A stretch of 64,000 nt of DNA from an uncultured Saccharospirillaceae bacterium (GTDB taxonomy: Bacteria; Pseudomonadota; Gammaproteobacteria; Pseudomonadales; Natronospirillaceae), in assembly GCA_913063165.1 (NCBI GenBank), contig CAJXZL010000001.1, positions 1 through 64,000 on the forward strand, read 5' to 3'. The notes under the pieces were generated by a model. The model was not told the DNA's origin. It searched no databases and was given only the letters and a program-made list of their open reading frames with translations. The position numbers and the translations under genes were made by a program. Positions 48,378 to 58,566 of the stretch are shown piece after piece; within the stretch, counting starts at the first letter, position 1; the number at the start of each line of letters is the position of its first letter.

Positions 48378-49502
48378 TTAAGATTTACTTCGAGAAATCA
48401 GGTTTTCTTCAAATCGCTGCTTTTCAGCCACGCGCGCTCGAATTAATTTTTCTAAATTATCGACCAAATGCTCATTGGTCACTTTATGGTCAGGCTTGCC
48501 GCCAATATAAACCAAGTTGTTAGGCGATCCGCCCGTTAGACCAATATCGGTCTCTTTGGCTTCACCTGGTCCATTCACGACGCAACCGATAACGGACACG
48601 TCGATAGGTGTCAGAATATCCTCTACCCGCGATTCCAGTTCGTTCATCACTTTGATTACATCAAAATTCTGGCGGGAACAGGATGGACATGCAATAAAAT
48701 GGACGCCCTTACTGCGCAAGTGCAGACTTTTTAAAATATCAAAGCCTACTTTGATCTCTTCTACTGGATCAGCGGCCAATGACACGCGCAGCGTGTCGCC
48801 GATACCCTCGCTTAACAACATCCCCAAGCCAATTGCTGACTTCACGGTACCAGACCGCAAGCCGCCCGCTTCAGTGATACCCAAATGCAGCGGCTGTTCG
48901 ATTTGACTGGCAATCTTGCGATAAGCAGCGACCGTTAGAAAGATGTCCGATGCTTTCAAACTCAACTTGAAGTTTTGGAAATTTAATCGGTCCAAAATAT
49001 CGACATGGCGCATGGCCGACTCAACCAAAGCATCTGGCGTGGGCTCACCATATTTCTTTTGCAGGTCCTTTTCCAATGAACCCGCATTGACGCCAATGCG
49101 TATCGGAATGCCACGGTCTTTAGCAGCGGCAACCACTTCGCGTATGCGGGCTTCACTGCCGATATTGCCTGGATTAATACGCAGGCAATCAATGCCCAGT
49201 TCCGCAACGCGCAACGCGATTTTATAATCAAAATGGATATCGGCAACCAAAGGCACCGTGACCATGTTTTTTAATCGCCCCATGGCTTCAGCCGCATCCA
49301 TGGTAGGCACAGACACCCGAACAATATCGGCGCCGGCATCGACCAGCCGAGTCACCTGTTGAAAAGTGGCAGCAACATCGGTCGTCTCAGTATTGGTCAT
49401 ACTCTGCACGGAAATGGGTGCATCGCCGCCCACTGGGACATTCCCTACCATGATTTGTCTGCTTTTACGGCGCACAATGCCTTCAGGTCTATGGATACTC
49501 AT
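48378..49502 (-). CDS. ispG: 4-hydroxy-3-methylbut-2-enyl diphosphate synthase (flavodoxin)
   Basis: IspG carries out the reductive ring opening in the non-mevalonate isoprenoid route. The 374 residues from ATG 49502 have a TIM barrel ([13 protein letters not shown]) and a C-terminal 4Fe-4S site with [11 protein letters not shown] and [11 protein letters not shown], supplying the three cysteines. The frame continues to a TTG at 49523, but ATG 49502 is preferred: GGAG lies 11 bases upstream and it begins [16 protein letters not shown]. It starts 2 bases after the pilF stop; rodZ is not between them. Confidence 0.96.
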   Translation of the reverse strand: MSIHRPEGIVRRKSRQIMVGNVPVGGDAPISVQSMTNTETTDVAATFQQVTRLVDAGADIVRVSVPTMDAAEAMGRLKNMVTVPLVADIHFDYKIALRVAELGIDCLRINPGNIGSEARIREVVAAAKDRGIPIRIGVNAGSLEKDLQKKYGEPTPDALVESAMRHVDILDRLNFQNFKLSLKASDIFLTVAAYRKIASQIEQPLHLGITEAGGLRSGTVKSAIGLGMLLSEGIGDTLRVSLAADPVEEIKVGFDILKSLHLRSKGVHFIACPSCSRQNFDVIKVMNELESRVEDILTPIDVSVIGCVVNGPGEAKETDIGLTGGSPNNLVYIGGKPDHKVTNEHLVDNLEKLIRARVAEKQRFEENLISRSKS

Positions 49503-49504
49503 GT

Positions 49505-50290
49505 TTACAGGGTCTCCTTCCAAGCTTTGTAAGCTTCTGCTTCTTTACTATTGGGGAATTTCTCGATCAACTGACCGCTCAAAACCGCAACCGCGCCTCT
49601 ATCAGCGTTCAGCTGTGCTAATTGGGTGCCCAACCACAGCGTACTCGCAGAATGGTTGGCCAAACCAATGCGCACCAAATTGGTAAATCCGTTATAGGCG
49701 TCGTAGGCCATGACAGGATCGTCAATCGTCATATAGGCGTTCGACAAATTCAAATAGGCCGAGGCAAATTGACGACTTAAAGTGATGGCTTTCCTAAAGG
49801 ATTTAATCGCCTCATCTGGCTTATTCAAACGCAGTTCTAGCAAGCCCAGAATATCATAGGCCTGGGCGCGCTTCGCATAGGTGGGGTCTACAACCACCTG
49901 GGTGAATTCTTCATGGGCTTGATCATAGTCGCCGACATTGTAGCGCCATACCGCGTACTGAAAACGCGATTCAGGTGACTCGTCATAGCGAATCGCCAAA
50001 CCGAAATTCTTTTCAGCCAATTCCGGTTCATCTTCATAAGCATAAACAATCGCCAACCCCATAAAGGCGCCAGCGGAGTTCTTGTTAATCTCTAATGCCC
50101 GTTCGAAAGGTCTTTTCGCCGACTGGTAATTGCCCTCTTTGATATGCGAATAGCCAATTTGTACATAGGTTAGCTCCGCTTTTCTGAGGTCCTTCTTTTG
50201 GTCCATAACGCTAGAACTGGTCGACACACAGCCTACAACCAGCAATGCACAGGCCAACAGACTCAATCTTTGAATTACTTTCGCCATCAT
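49505..50290 (-). CDS. pilF: Type IV pilus biogenesis lipoprotein PilF/PilW
   Basis: PilF (PilW) is an outer-membrane TPR lipoprotein needed for secretin assembly and pilus stability. From ATG 50290 (AGGA 8 bases upstream) it has 261 residues, with a lipoprotein signal ending CALLVVGC. About six TPR units follow, including [20 protein letters not shown] and [19 protein letters not shown]. The open frame back to 50407 overlaps rlmN and is not used. It lies between rlmN and ispG, the standard position. Confidence 0.92.
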   Translation of the reverse strand: MMAKVIQRLSLLACALLVVGCVSTSSSVMDQKKDLRKAELTYVQIGYSHIKEGNYQSAKRPFERALEINKNSAGAFMGLAIVYAYEDEPELAEKNFGLAIRYDESPESRFQYAVWRYNVGDYDQAHEEFTQVVVDPTYAKRAQAYDILGLLELRLNKPDEAIKSFRKAITLSRQFASAYLNLSNAYMTIDDPVMAYDAYNGFTNLVRIGLANHSASTLWLGTQLAQLNADRGAVAVLSGQLIEKFPNSKEAEAYKAWKETL

Positions 50291-50303
50291 AATGGTTGTC
50301 CTA

Positions 50304-51452
50304 TTAGCGTTTAATGCGGGTTTTTGCGATATCGGCAGCGGAATTACCCAGCTCAACAGCTTGAATAAATTTCTCGCTGCGTCGTGTGATATCGGCCACC
50401 CGGCCAACTAACTGCCCACAGGCAGCATCTATGTCGTCGCCGCGGGTTTTTCGTATTGTGACGTTATGACCTGCTTTTTGCAGTATCTCTCTAAAGGTGT
50501 GCATCCTGTTGTTGCTCGGACGCTCATAACCCGAATTGGGGAACGGGTTAAAAGGAATCAAATTGATCTTACAAGGCAACTGTTTCAATAATTCAGCCAA
50601 GGCAACAGCCTGATGGGCCGCATCATTGATGCCATTCATCAGGGTGTATTCTACCGTGACCACCCGGATGTCGCTCAGGCTTGCCATATAGCGGTTACAG
50701 GCATCCATAACCATTTGGATATTATAGCGCTTGTTCAGTGGTACCAACTGATTTCGCAAGGCATCATCTGGCGCGTGGAGTGACAGAGCCAAACACACAT
50801 CCGTCACACCGACCATTTTGTCTATTTGAGGCACCACGCCCGAGGTACTTAAAGTGACTCGGCGCTTTGATATGCCATAGGCATTGTCTTCCATCATGAG
50901 GTTCATGGCAGGAATGACATTGTCAAAATTCAATAGGGGCTCGCCCATACCCATCATCACCACGTTGGTGATACGGCGTTCACGCTTCTGATCAGGCTTA
51001 TCAAAATACTTGGCTGCCAGCCATACTTGGCCAATAATTTCAGCTGCGGATAAATCACGGTTAAATCCTTGCTTGCCGGTTGAACAGAACGAGCAGTCCA
51101 AGGCGCAACCAATCTGAGAGCTGACACATAGGGTGCCACGGCCTTCTTCAGGAATATAGACCGTTTCAACACTTGACCCGCCTGGCATAGTCATAATCCA
51201 CTTAACTGTGCCGTCTTTGGATGTATTGCTGTAGGTCACTTCGGGAGCCATGATGGTGGCAACTAGCTTAATTTTATCTCGCAAGACTTTTGAAATATCG
51301 GACATCGCATCGATATCGCTCACACCGCGCTGGTGGATCCATTTAACGACCTGAGCGGCACGGTACTTTTTCTCTCCCATTTCAAGAAAGAATTGTTCCA
51401 ATTGCGCTAATGTCATCCCCATCAGGTTGACGCGTTGTGTATCAATAGTCAT
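50304..51452 (-). CDS. rlmN: Dual-specificity RNA methyltransferase RlmN
   Basis: RlmN is a radical-SAM enzyme that makes 2-methyladenosine at A2503 of 23S rRNA and A37 of some tRNAs. The 382 residues have the CxxxCxxC cluster motif as [19 protein letters not shown] and the [13 protein letters not shown] segment. The second catalytic Cys is near the C-terminus (DIDAACGQL). It follows ndk and is 13 bases from pilF. Confidence 0.96.
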   Translation of the reverse strand: MTIDTQRVNLMGMTLAQLEQFFLEMGEKKYRAAQVVKWIHQRGVSDIDAMSDISKVLRDKIKLVATIMAPEVTYSNTSKDGTVKWIMTMPGGSSVETVYIPEEGRGTLCVSSQIGCALDCSFCSTGKQGFNRDLSAAEIIGQVWLAAKYFDKPDQKRERRITNVVMMGMGEPLLNFDNVIPAMNLMMEDNAYGISKRRVTLSTSGVVPQIDKMVGVTDVCLALSLHAPDDALRNQLVPLNKRYNIQMVMDACNRYMASLSDIRVVTVEYTLMNGINDAAHQAVALAELLKQLPCKINLIPFNPFPNSGYERPSNNRMHTFREILQKAGHNVTIRKTRGDDIDAACGQLVGRVADITRRSEKFIQAVELGNSAADIAKTRIKR

Positions 51453-51499
51453 AGCAAATTACATCTCTTAAGAATACAAACACCGCTTAAAATAAAACG

Positions 51500-51523
51500 G
51501 CAAAAGGGAGCCGCAGCTCCCTT
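51500..51523 (-). terminator. Terminator after ndk (minus strand)
   Basis: AAGGGAGC (51504-51511) and GCTCCCTT (51516-51523) form an 8-bp stem with a 4-base loop. Read on the minus strand, the stem is followed by TTTTGCCGTTTTATTTT. Two more perfect inverted repeats lie between it and ndk: TTGAGAC/GTCTCAA at 51526-51544 and ATAGCCG/CGGCTAT at 51559-51578. Confidence 0.7.
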
Positions 51524-51567
51524 GTTTGAGACTTTAGGTCTCAATCATCAGTTTTCCAATAGCCGAA

Positions 51568-51993
51568 TTATCGGCTATAGATTTCGCTAGAAGCAAAATA
51601 GTAAGCAATTTCACGGGCTGCAGATGTTTCAGAATCTGAACCATGAACTGCATTGGCATCGATGCTAGATGCGAAATCTGCACGGATAGTACCAGCAGCC
51701 GCTTCTTTAGGGTTAGTCGCGCCCATCAGGTCACGGTTCTTAACGATGGCGTCTTCACCTTCAAGTACTTGAATCATGACAGGACCTGAAGTCATGAACG
51801 TCACTAGGTCAGCAAAGAAAGGACGACCACGGTGCTCTGCATAAAAGCCTTCTGCTTCTTGCTGGCTCAGGTGCTTCATTTTTGACGCCACGACTGACAA
51901 ACCATTGTCTTCGAAACGGCTGTAGATTTTACCAATGACATTTTTGCCAACAGCATCAGGTTTGATCATAGAAAGTGTACGTTGAATCGCCAT
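51568..51993 (-). CDS. ndk: Nucleoside diphosphate kinase
   Basis: Ndk balances NTP pools by phosphate transfer through a histidine. The 141 residues begin [21 protein letters not shown] and have the active His117 in [15 protein letters not shown] precedes the ATG. It leads the minus-strand run towards rlmN, though the terminator behind it suggests partly independent transcription. Confidence 0.97.
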   Translation of the reverse strand: MAIQRTLSMIKPDAVGKNVIGKIYSRFEDNGLSVVASKMKHLSQQEAEGFYAEHRGRPFFADLVTFMTSGPVMIQVLEGEDAIVKNRDLMGATNPKEAAAGTIRADFASSIDANAVHGSDSETSAAREIAYYFASSEIYSR

Positions 51994-52148
51994 GTTGCGG
52001 TATCTCCAGATTAAGTGAACGTCTAAAGGCTAAGCCTTCATCAAATATTGGGGTGCGAATTATACGCAGAGCCCATAAGAATAGCTACGAAATGACCCAT
52101 GGCATATTAAAAAAAAGCGCATTCATTGTAACGCACCCATCACGCAAC

Positions 52149-53582
52149 TCAGGGCGATTCAAGAGACTGAAAGTCGGCCAATGATGGACGTTGCCATGTA
52201 TCCGCTTGTCGTCGGTGCCAGCTGCCGATTTTGCTGTCAAAAACATAGTCACTTTGCCACGTGTCGCCCGATGCGATGACCGCCTCAATTGCCGACAACA
52301 GATAGTCAACATCAACCTCTGTCATGGTGGGATGCAAGCTCACACGCACCCAACCCGGCTTGCGGCTCAAATCACCACTGTTGATTTCATCGGTAATGGC
52401 ATGGCTATCTTCGGGGCTAACACCAAGCAAAATATGGCCATAGGTACCCGCACAAGAACAACCGCCACGGCATTGTATGCCAAACTTATCATTCAATAGC
52501 TGCACCACCAATTCGTGATGCAGGCCAGGAATATAGAAAGAAAAGATGGGTAAGCGCCGCCGGTGCTGGGGCGCCAGCAACTGCAATCCCGACAGCGCTA
52601 TCAAGCCATCAAACATGCGACCGCCCAACCACTGCTCACGCTGATGGATGGCATCCACACCCCAACCCTCTTTAACCTGAATCGCTAGTGCCGCGCGAAT
52701 CGCCTGCAGAAACCCGGGGGTACCACCGTCTTCACGCATTTCAATATCATCATAGAATTGGTGTTCTCCCCAAGGATTGGTCCACCGCACGGTGCCGCCA
52801 CCCGGTTGATCGGGCTGGTCGATTCTGTAAAGCGCCGGATTGAAAACCAACACACCACTGCTTCCAGGGCCTCCTAAAAACTTGTGCGGGGAAAACATCA
52901 CGGCGTCCAAATGCGCGCCAACAGTTTCAGGGTGCATGTCGATGGCCACGTACGGAGCACTGGCGGCAAAGTCAACGCACACAAATCCACCGACAGCATG
53001 CACCATTTGGGCAATTTGGTGATAAGGCGTTTCGATACCAGTGACATTGGAACAGGCCGTCACACTCGCGATAATGCGGGGCCGGTGGCGATTCTCGTTG
53101 AGCAGGGTGGCCAAATGCGTCAAACAGGGCAAACCCTGTGCGTCGGGCTGTATAATTTCGACGTCTACCTGTCGCGTCAACCAGGTTGTTTGATTGGAAT
53201 GATGCTCCATATGAGTAATCAGCACCAAAGGCAAGGGGCCCTCTACCGCTGCTTCCGATCCAGCAATTCCCATCATGCGTTGTAGCTTATTGACAGCACC
53301 GGTCATACCCGCGCCCGTCAACACCAGCACATCGGTATCCGATGCGTTGACATGCTGCTTAATCACCTGCCGCGCATCCTGATACAACCCTGTCATGGCG
53401 CGTCCAGTGTCACTGGATTCAGTGTGCGTATTGGCCACCCAAGGGCCGACCTTATCACGCATAAAGTCTTCTATAGGCGCATATAAGCGACCACTCGCAG
53501 TCCAGTCGGCGTACAACAATGGCGCGCCGTCTTTGAATAGAGTATCCCCAACAATATTCTCTCTGATGTCCTGCCAGCTCAT
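52149..53582 (-). CDS. Class V aminotransferase / cysteine desulfurase-like protein
   Basis: This 477-residue PLP enzyme has the fold of NifS/SufS-type proteins. EHHSNQTTW (residues 126-134) resembles the EHHAN motif of SufS-like enzymes. Asp204 (VDFAA) and the PLP Lys234 (FSPHKFLGGPGSSG) are present, and a cysteine loop CRGGCSC (371-377) could supply the sulfur-accepting Cys. It is longer than IscS or SufS (about 400 residues). The substrate is unknown; desulfuration of cysteine or selenocysteine is likely, and other lyase activity is possible. Family proteins annotated as 'aminotransferase class V' are common in marine gammaproteobacteria. It is divergent from hutC. Confidence 0.82.
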   Translation of the reverse strand: MSWQDIRENIVGDTLFKDGAPLLYADWTASGRLYAPIEDFMRDKVGPWVANTHTESSDTGRAMTGLYQDARQVIKQHVNASDTDVLVLTGAGMTGAVNKLQRMMGIAGSEAAVEGPLPLVLITHMEHHSNQTTWLTRQVDVEIIQPDAQGLPCLTHLATLLNENRHRPRIIASVTACSNVTGIETPYHQIAQMVHAVGGFVCVDFAASAPYVAIDMHPETVGAHLDAVMFSPHKFLGGPGSSGVLVFNPALYRIDQPDQPGGGTVRWTNPWGEHQFYDDIEMREDGGTPGFLQAIRAALAIQVKEGWGVDAIHQREQWLGGRMFDGLIALSGLQLLAPQHRRRLPIFSFYIPGLHHELVVQLLNDKFGIQCRGGCSCAGTYGHILLGVSPEDSHAITDEINSGDLSRKPGWVRVSLHPTMTEVDVDYLLSAIEAVIASGDTWQSDYVFDSKIGSWHRRQADTWQRPSLADFQSLESP

Positions 53583-53648
53583 AACTTGTTACCCCTATTC
53601 ATTAATGGGCGCAGTGTAGCAAGCTTGTTAAGTTAGAAAAAATCATAG

Positions 53649-53669
53649 TTTTCATGATTAACATGAAAA
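53649..53669. promoter_or_regulatory. Perfect 8-bp inverted repeat, possible operator
   Basis: TTTTCATG (53649-53656) and CATGAAAA (53662-53669), separated by ATTAA. It lies 67 bases from the start of the minus-strand desulfurase-like gene and 84 from hutC, in an AT-rich promoter region. A further 10-bp palindrome, CATCATGATG, is at 53679-53688. The binding protein is unknown. Confidence 0.4.
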
Positions 53670-53695
53670 TATTTAATACATCATGATGACGAGTA

Positions 53696-53709
53696 CTTGT
53701 ATATACAAG
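53696..53709. promoter_or_regulatory. Probable HutC operator
   Basis: CTTGTATATACAAG is a perfect 14-bp palindrome 44-57 bases before the hutC ATG. It contains the TGTA-N2-TACA core reported for HutC sites in other proteobacteria. HutC probably represses its own operon from here and releases on urocanate. Confidence 0.75.
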
Positions 53710-53752
53710 CAATGCCTTGTAACCTGCGGTCACGTATTAACAGGATTCGGTT

Positions 53753-54469
53753 ATGGCACCGCGCTATCAAGCAATCAAACAGCATATTGTGCACAACATC
53801 CAATTGGGAGACTGGCTGCCCGATTCTCAGGTGCCATCTGAAAACCAATTGGCGTCGCAATTTTCGGTGAGTCGAATGACGGCACGACGGGCGCTCACTG
53901 AACTCACTGAGTCGGGTATTTTGGAGCGTAATCAGGGACAGGGAACCTTTGTGGCCCGTCAACTGCCTACTGGGGCGGCCCTTGAAATCCTAAACATTGC
54001 CGACGAAATCGCAGCCCGTGGCAATCAACACCGTGCCGAAGTTCTGCTACTCGCGCCCTGTACCCTGAGCCCGCTGCAGGCCAAGGCGCTCAATTTGGAG
54101 GTCGGTGATACCGCTTTCTTTAGCCGCATCATCCACTTTGAGAATGACATCCCCATTCAACTGGAAGAACGGACCGTCAATCCGCATCGGGTACCCCAGT
54201 ATTTGGCGCAAGACTTTTCGGCCCAATCGCCGAATGCCTACCTTCGCGCCCATGTGCCCTTAAGCGAAGCAGACCACTGGATCGAGGCCATCACACCCAC
54301 CACAGAACAAGCACAGTGGTTGGCTATCGAACCCGGCCAACCCTGTTTAAAAATTAGCCGTAGAACCTTTGATCCACACAAACAAGTGGTCAACTTTGCG
54401 GTTCTTTACCACCCAGGCAATCGCTATCAATTAGGTAGCCATCACAATTTCGAACAAAGGAGTCTTTGA
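53753..54469 (+). CDS. hutC: Histidine utilisation repressor HutC
   Basis: HutC is a GntR-family (HutC/FarR subfamily) repressor that responds to urocanate. The 238 residues have an N-terminal winged helix ([27 protein letters not shown], about 25-51, shown here only in part) and a C-terminal UTRA effector domain (about 95-230). AGGA lies 8 bases before the ATG, and an operator palindrome is upstream. Its stop overlaps the hutU start, so hutC, hutU and hutH form one operon. Confidence 0.94.
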   Translation: MAPRYQAIKQHIVHNIQLGDWLPDSQVPSENQLASQFSVSRMTARRALTELTESGILERNQGQGTFVARQLPTGAALEILNIADEIAARGNQHRAEVLLLAPCTLSPLQAKALNLEVGDTAFFSRIIHFENDIPIQLEERTVNPHRVPQYLAQDFSAQSPNAYLRAHVPLSEADHWIEAITPTTEQAQWLAIEPGQPCLKISRRTFDPHKQVVNFAVLYHPGNRYQLGSHHNFEQRSL

Positions 54470-56145
54470 TGACCAATCGACATGATCCAAGCCGCGTCAT
54501 TCGCGCTGCACACGGCACCACCCTTCAGGCGAAAAGTTGGCTCACAGAAGCGGCCTTACGCATGCTTATGAACAACTTGGATCCCGAGGTTGCCGAGCAC
54601 CCTGAAAGCCTAGTGGTTTATGGTGGTATTGGACGTGCGGCACGGGATTGGCCGTCGTTTGATAAGATTGTTGAGGTGCTAACCCGTTTAGAGGACCACC
54701 AAACCCTGCTCGTGCAAAGTGGCAAACCCGTGGGTGTCTTTGAGACCCATGAAAATGCCCCACGCGTATTAATTGCCAATTCAAATTTGGTGCCCCACTG
54801 GGCCAACTGGGAACACTTCAATGAATTGGATAAAAAAGGTTTGATGATGTACGGCCAAATGACCGCGGGCTCTTGGATATACATTGGCTCACAAGGCATT
54901 GTCCAGGGCACCTACGAAACCTTTGGCGCGGTCGCAAAACAGCATTTTGACGGAATAGCAGCACACCGATGGGTATTGACCGGTGGATTGGGTGGCATGG
55001 GCGGCGCCCAACCATTGGCTGCTACCATGGCGGGCTTTTCGATGCTCGCCATCGAGGTCGATGAAACACGTATCGATTTTAGAATACGGTCTGGTTATCT
55101 GGACAAAAAAGCGCCAAGCCTAGATGTCGCCTTGGAATGGATCAAAGATGCCTGTGATGCAGGCGTTGCTATCAGTGTCGGCTTATTGGCCAATGCTGCA
55201 GACGTCTATCCGCAGTTGGTTGAACGGGGTATTACACCGGATGTTGTGACCGATCAAACCAGTGCACACGATCCATTAAACGGTTATTTGCCGCAGGGCT
55301 GGTCCCTAGCGTATGCCGCAGAACAAAGAGAGGTGGCACCTGAGGTTGTCGTAAAGGCGGCAAAGGCTTCGATGGCCGTTCAGGTACAAGCGATGCTGGA
55401 CCTACAAGCACGCGGCGCAGCCACATTAGACTACGGTAACAACATCCGACAAATGGCCCTAGAAGCTGGTGTGGAAAACGCCTTTGATTTTCCTGGGTTT
55501 GTACCTGCCTATATTCGCCCTTTGTTTTGTGAAGGCATCGGGCCGTTTCGATGGGTCGCTTTGTCGGGTGATCCTGAAGATATCTACAAAACCGACCAAA
55601 AAGTCAAAGAACTGCTACCTGACAACCACCACCTGCACAACTGGCTAGACATGGCCCGCGAGCGCATTCAATTCCAAGGATTACCGGCAAGAATTTGTTG
55701 GATTGGTCTCGAAGACCGCGCCCGCATTGGGCAGGCATTTAATGACATGGTTGCCAGTGGCGAATTGAAAGCCCCCATTGTGATAGGACGTGACCACCTA
55801 GATTCTGGGTCAGTGGCATCACCAAACCGCGAAACTGAAAGCATGCAAGATGGTTCCGATGCGGTATCTGATTGGCCGCTACTCAACGCACTGCTGAATA
55901 CCGCAGGCGGCGCAACTTGGGTCAGTTTGCATCACGGCGGCGGCGTTGGCATGGGCTTTAGTCAACACTCTGGGGTTGTCATTGTTGCCGACGGCACAGA
56001 TGCCGCCAGACAACGTCTCGGACGGGTTTTATGGAATGACCCTGCAACAGGCGTGATGCGCCACGCAGACGCCGGCTATGACATCGCCAAACAATGTGCC
56101 ACCGAACAAGGGCTCGACCTACCTATGCTGGAGCAACGATCATGA
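54469..56145 (+). CDS. hutU: Urocanate hydratase
   Basis: HutU converts urocanate to imidazolone propionate using bound NAD+. The 558 residues match the family (557 in P. putida). Visible motifs are [16 protein letters not shown], the NAD-binding [19 protein letters not shown] (about residues 170-188), [14 protein letters not shown] and [16 protein letters not shown]. The ATG at 54469 has AAAGGAG just upstream and overlaps the hutC stop (TGATG); a TTG one codon earlier is ignored. It overlaps hutH by 4 bases. Confidence 0.97.
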   Translation: MTNRHDPSRVIRAAHGTTLQAKSWLTEAALRMLMNNLDPEVAEHPESLVVYGGIGRAARDWPSFDKIVEVLTRLEDHQTLLVQSGKPVGVFETHENAPRVLIANSNLVPHWANWEHFNELDKKGLMMYGQMTAGSWIYIGSQGIVQGTYETFGAVAKQHFDGIAAHRWVLTGGLGGMGGAQPLAATMAGFSMLAIEVDETRIDFRIRSGYLDKKAPSLDVALEWIKDACDAGVAISVGLLANAADVYPQLVERGITPDVVTDQTSAHDPLNGYLPQGWSLAYAAEQREVAPEVVVKAAKASMAVQVQAMLDLQARGAATLDYGNNIRQMALEAGVENAFDFPGFVPAYIRPLFCEGIGPFRWVALSGDPEDIYKTDQKVKELLPDNHHLHNWLDMARERIQFQGLPARICWIGLEDRARIGQAFNDMVASGELKAPIVIGRDHLDSGSVASPNRETESMQDGSDAVSDWPLLNALLNTAGGATWVSLHHGGGVGMGFSQHSGVVIVADGTDAARQRLGRVLWNDPATGVMRHADAGYDIAKQCATEQGLDLPMLEQRS

Positions 56146-57671
56146 GACAGTCACTCATCATACACCCTGGAAAACTGACGTTGGCAGACTTAGATCTTGT
56201 TAATCGTGAGCCTGTCACCCTATCTATCTCACCGGACGCCTATGCGAATATGGAACGGTCTGTGGCAACCGTTAATGCAGTGATCGCAGAGAACCGCGTG
56301 GTCTATGGCATCAACACAGGTTTTGGTTTATTGGCCAATACCCGAATTAAGCCAGAGGAGTTAGAAACACTGCAACGCAGCATCGTGTTAAGCCACGCGG
56401 CAGGCATTGGCAAATTCATGTCAGAAGCCACGGTAAGGCTGCTGATGGTACTCAAAATTAATTCTCTTGCTCGTGGGTATTCTGGCATTCGCCCTTTGGT
56501 TGTAGACAGCCTGGTGGCCTTGGTGAACCACGATATTTATCCCTGCATTCCAGAAAAAGGCTCGGTCGGCGCATCGGGCGACCTAGCGCCTTTAGCACAC
56601 ATGAGTGCAGTGCTATTGGGAGAAGGCGAAGCGTTTTATAAGGGCAAGGTCATCACTGCAAAAGCTGCTTTAGAAAAGGCCAATTTGAAGCCGGTCGAAC
56701 TGGGTCCAAAAGAAGGTTTGGCCTTGCTCAATGGCACACAGGCCTCTACGGCATTGGCGCTACAGGGATTATTTTATGCCAATACGGCGTTGGCATCGGC
56801 CACCGTTATTGGTGCCATCTGTGTTGAAGCCGCGAAAGGATCTCGATCACCCTTTGATGCCCGAATTCATGACGCGCGTGGCCACAAGAGTCAAATCGAC
56901 ATGGCAACGGCCTACCGTGCCTTGCTGGATCATTCGGACATCGAAGCCTCACATAAAGATTGCGCTAAGGTACAGGACCCCTATTCTCTGCGTTGTCAGC
57001 CTCAGGTTATGGGTGCCTGCCTGCAACAAATACGCAATTCAGCGGAAACCATACTTACAGAGTCTAACGCGGTATCGGACAACCCCTTGGTATTTGCCGA
57101 TGACAACGAAATTTTATCTGGTGGTAATTTCCATGCTGAACCCATTGCCATGGCAGCGGACAATTTGGCATTGGCACTGGCAGAAATCGGTGCGCTGTCT
57201 GAACGCCGCATGGCACTGTTGATTGACAGCAATTTGAGTGGGTTGCCACCTTTCTTGGTGAACAATGGCGGAATCAATTCAGGTTTCATGATCGCTCAGG
57301 TGACAGGCGCAGCCTTGGCAAGCGAAAACAAATCCTTAGCGCATCCAGCCAGCGTTGACAGTTTGCCAACCTCTGCCAACCAAGAAGACCATGTATCAAT
57401 GGCGACCTTCGCCGCTCGTCGACTCACGGATATGTGGGAAAATACCTCTGGCATATTGGCGATTGAGTTCTTGGCAGCCTGCCAGGGCCTTGATTTTCTT
57501 GCGCCACTGAAAACCGCAGAGAAGATCGATGATGCCCATCGTCTATTGCGCGCTAAGGTGCCTTTTTACGACAAGGACCGGTATTTTGCACCTGACATAT
57601 TGCACGCTGCTACCTTGATCCGCGATGGCAAACTATTGCCCTTGGTGACAGACGACATTCGCCTGTTCTAG
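56142..57671 (+). CDS. hutH: Histidine ammonia-lyase
   Basis: HutH deaminates histidine to urocanate, the first step of histidine breakdown. The 509 residues include the Ala-Ser-Gly triplet (144-146, in [12 protein letters not shown]) that cyclises to the MIO cofactor, NTGFG near residue 58 and QEDHVSMA in the second half. The ATG sits in the hutU stop codon (ATGA). A long terminator follows. hutI and hutG, which complete the pathway, are not in this window. Confidence 0.97.
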   Translation: MRQSLIIHPGKLTLADLDLVNREPVTLSISPDAYANMERSVATVNAVIAENRVVYGINTGFGLLANTRIKPEELETLQRSIVLSHAAGIGKFMSEATVRLLMVLKINSLARGYSGIRPLVVDSLVALVNHDIYPCIPEKGSVGASGDLAPLAHMSAVLLGEGEAFYKGKVITAKAALEKANLKPVELGPKEGLALLNGTQASTALALQGLFYANTALASATVIGAICVEAAKGSRSPFDARIHDARGHKSQIDMATAYRALLDHSDIEASHKDCAKVQDPYSLRCQPQVMGACLQQIRNSAETILTESNAVSDNPLVFADDNEILSGGNFHAEPIAMAADNLALALAEIGALSERRMALLIDSNLSGLPPFLVNNGGINSGFMIAQVTGAALASENKSLAHPASVDSLPTSANQEDHVSMATFAARRLTDMWENTSGILAIEFLAACQGLDFLAPLKTAEKIDDAHRLLRAKVPFYDKDRYFAPDILHAATLIRDGKLLPLVTDDIRLF

Positions 57672-57681
57672 GCAAAAAAAC

Positions 57682-57710
57682 AAAAACGGCGCCTGTGAGG
57701 CGCCGTTTTT
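57682..57710. terminator. Strong bidirectional terminator between hutH and the LigB-like gene
   Basis: AAAAACGGCGCC (57682-57693) and GGCGCCGTTTTT (57699-57710) form a perfect 12-bp stem with a 5-base loop. It lies between two convergent stop codons and has T-runs on both strands. Confidence 0.92.
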
Positions 57711-57725
57711 ATGTCTGATGCGTGA

Positions 57726-58481
57726 TTACCATAAGAACGCTGACAACTGCATTGAATCCCACTCGATATCATAGAGTAGTTGTGCAGCTCCAAAGTTGGC
57801 AGCACCACAGCAGAGGTGCAGCGGCAAAAGAGTAGCGGCCGATGGGTGGCAATACTGGGCATGGGGCGCATTTTCCCAACGGGCCAATAAGGTTTTGCGC
57901 ATCGGAATGGTTACTATGTCCTGTGTGATAATCTGATTGAGCCATTGATCAAATAAAAACGACTTACGGGTTTTGTGTGTATCGGGCCGTCCGCTGTCAT
58001 CGACACCCTCTTTAAAAATGGGAAATCCAAACCCAATAATCAGTACTTTTTCTTCTCTCAACCAAGTCAGCGCTTCACCCAACATCAAATGCTCTGCAGC
58101 ATTGCCATTGGCTTTTATTGATAACTGAATGATCGGAATGTCTGCATTTGGATAAAGCAGGTCAATAAATTCTGCCGTTGGACCATGGGTACCATGGTGG
58201 GGCTGAATCTGACATTGAATATTGCGCGCCTTTAAACGGCGAGCAATCAGCTGAGGCAACGGGTCTTCGCCAACAAAGTTGATCGGGATTACTTTAGGAT
58301 CGTGCGAGGAAACCAAGGTCGGCATATCGGATAGCCAATCAGGATGTACCGTTAGGATGAAATCAGGCATTTCATATTTGGCGATAGATTTCGTAATGGC
58401 TTGCCAAGCGTAGGGAGCCAATGGCACACCCATATGCGGCAGGAAAATAACGGGTTGTCGCTCGCAATTAACTTGGTTCAT
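57726..58481 (-). CDS. LigB-family (class III extradiol) dioxygenase-like protein
   Basis: This 251-residue protein resembles the YgiD/4,5-DOPA-dioxygenase branch of the LigB superfamily. Family-like pieces are IFLPHMGVPLAP near the start, the histidine-rich HHGTHGP mid-protein (about residues 98-104), ADIPIIQLSI and HPSAATLLPLHLCCGAA near the end. These supply His residues for a metal site. The substrate could be a catechol-type ring, but the branch is diverse and activity is not assured. It is convergent with hutH across a terminator, so it is not part of the hut operon. The ribosome site is weak. Confidence 0.72.
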   Translation of the reverse strand: MNQVNCERQPVIFLPHMGVPLAPYAWQAITKSIAKYEMPDFILTVHPDWLSDMPTLVSSHDPKVIPINFVGEDPLPQLIARRLKARNIQCQIQPHHGTHGPTAEFIDLLYPNADIPIIQLSIKANGNAAEHLMLGEALTWLREEKVLIIGFGFPIFKEGVDDSGRPDTHKTRKSFLFDQWLNQIITQDIVTIPMRKTLLARWENAPHAQYCHPSAATLLPLHLCCGAANFGAAQLLYDIEWDSMQLSAFLW

Positions 58482-58566
58482 TCAAAATCGCTACAGGTAA
58501 AAGGGCAAAAGAATTGTTAATAGCATACCCATTCCAAACCGTTGCGACAATGACAAGGCACAAGGG

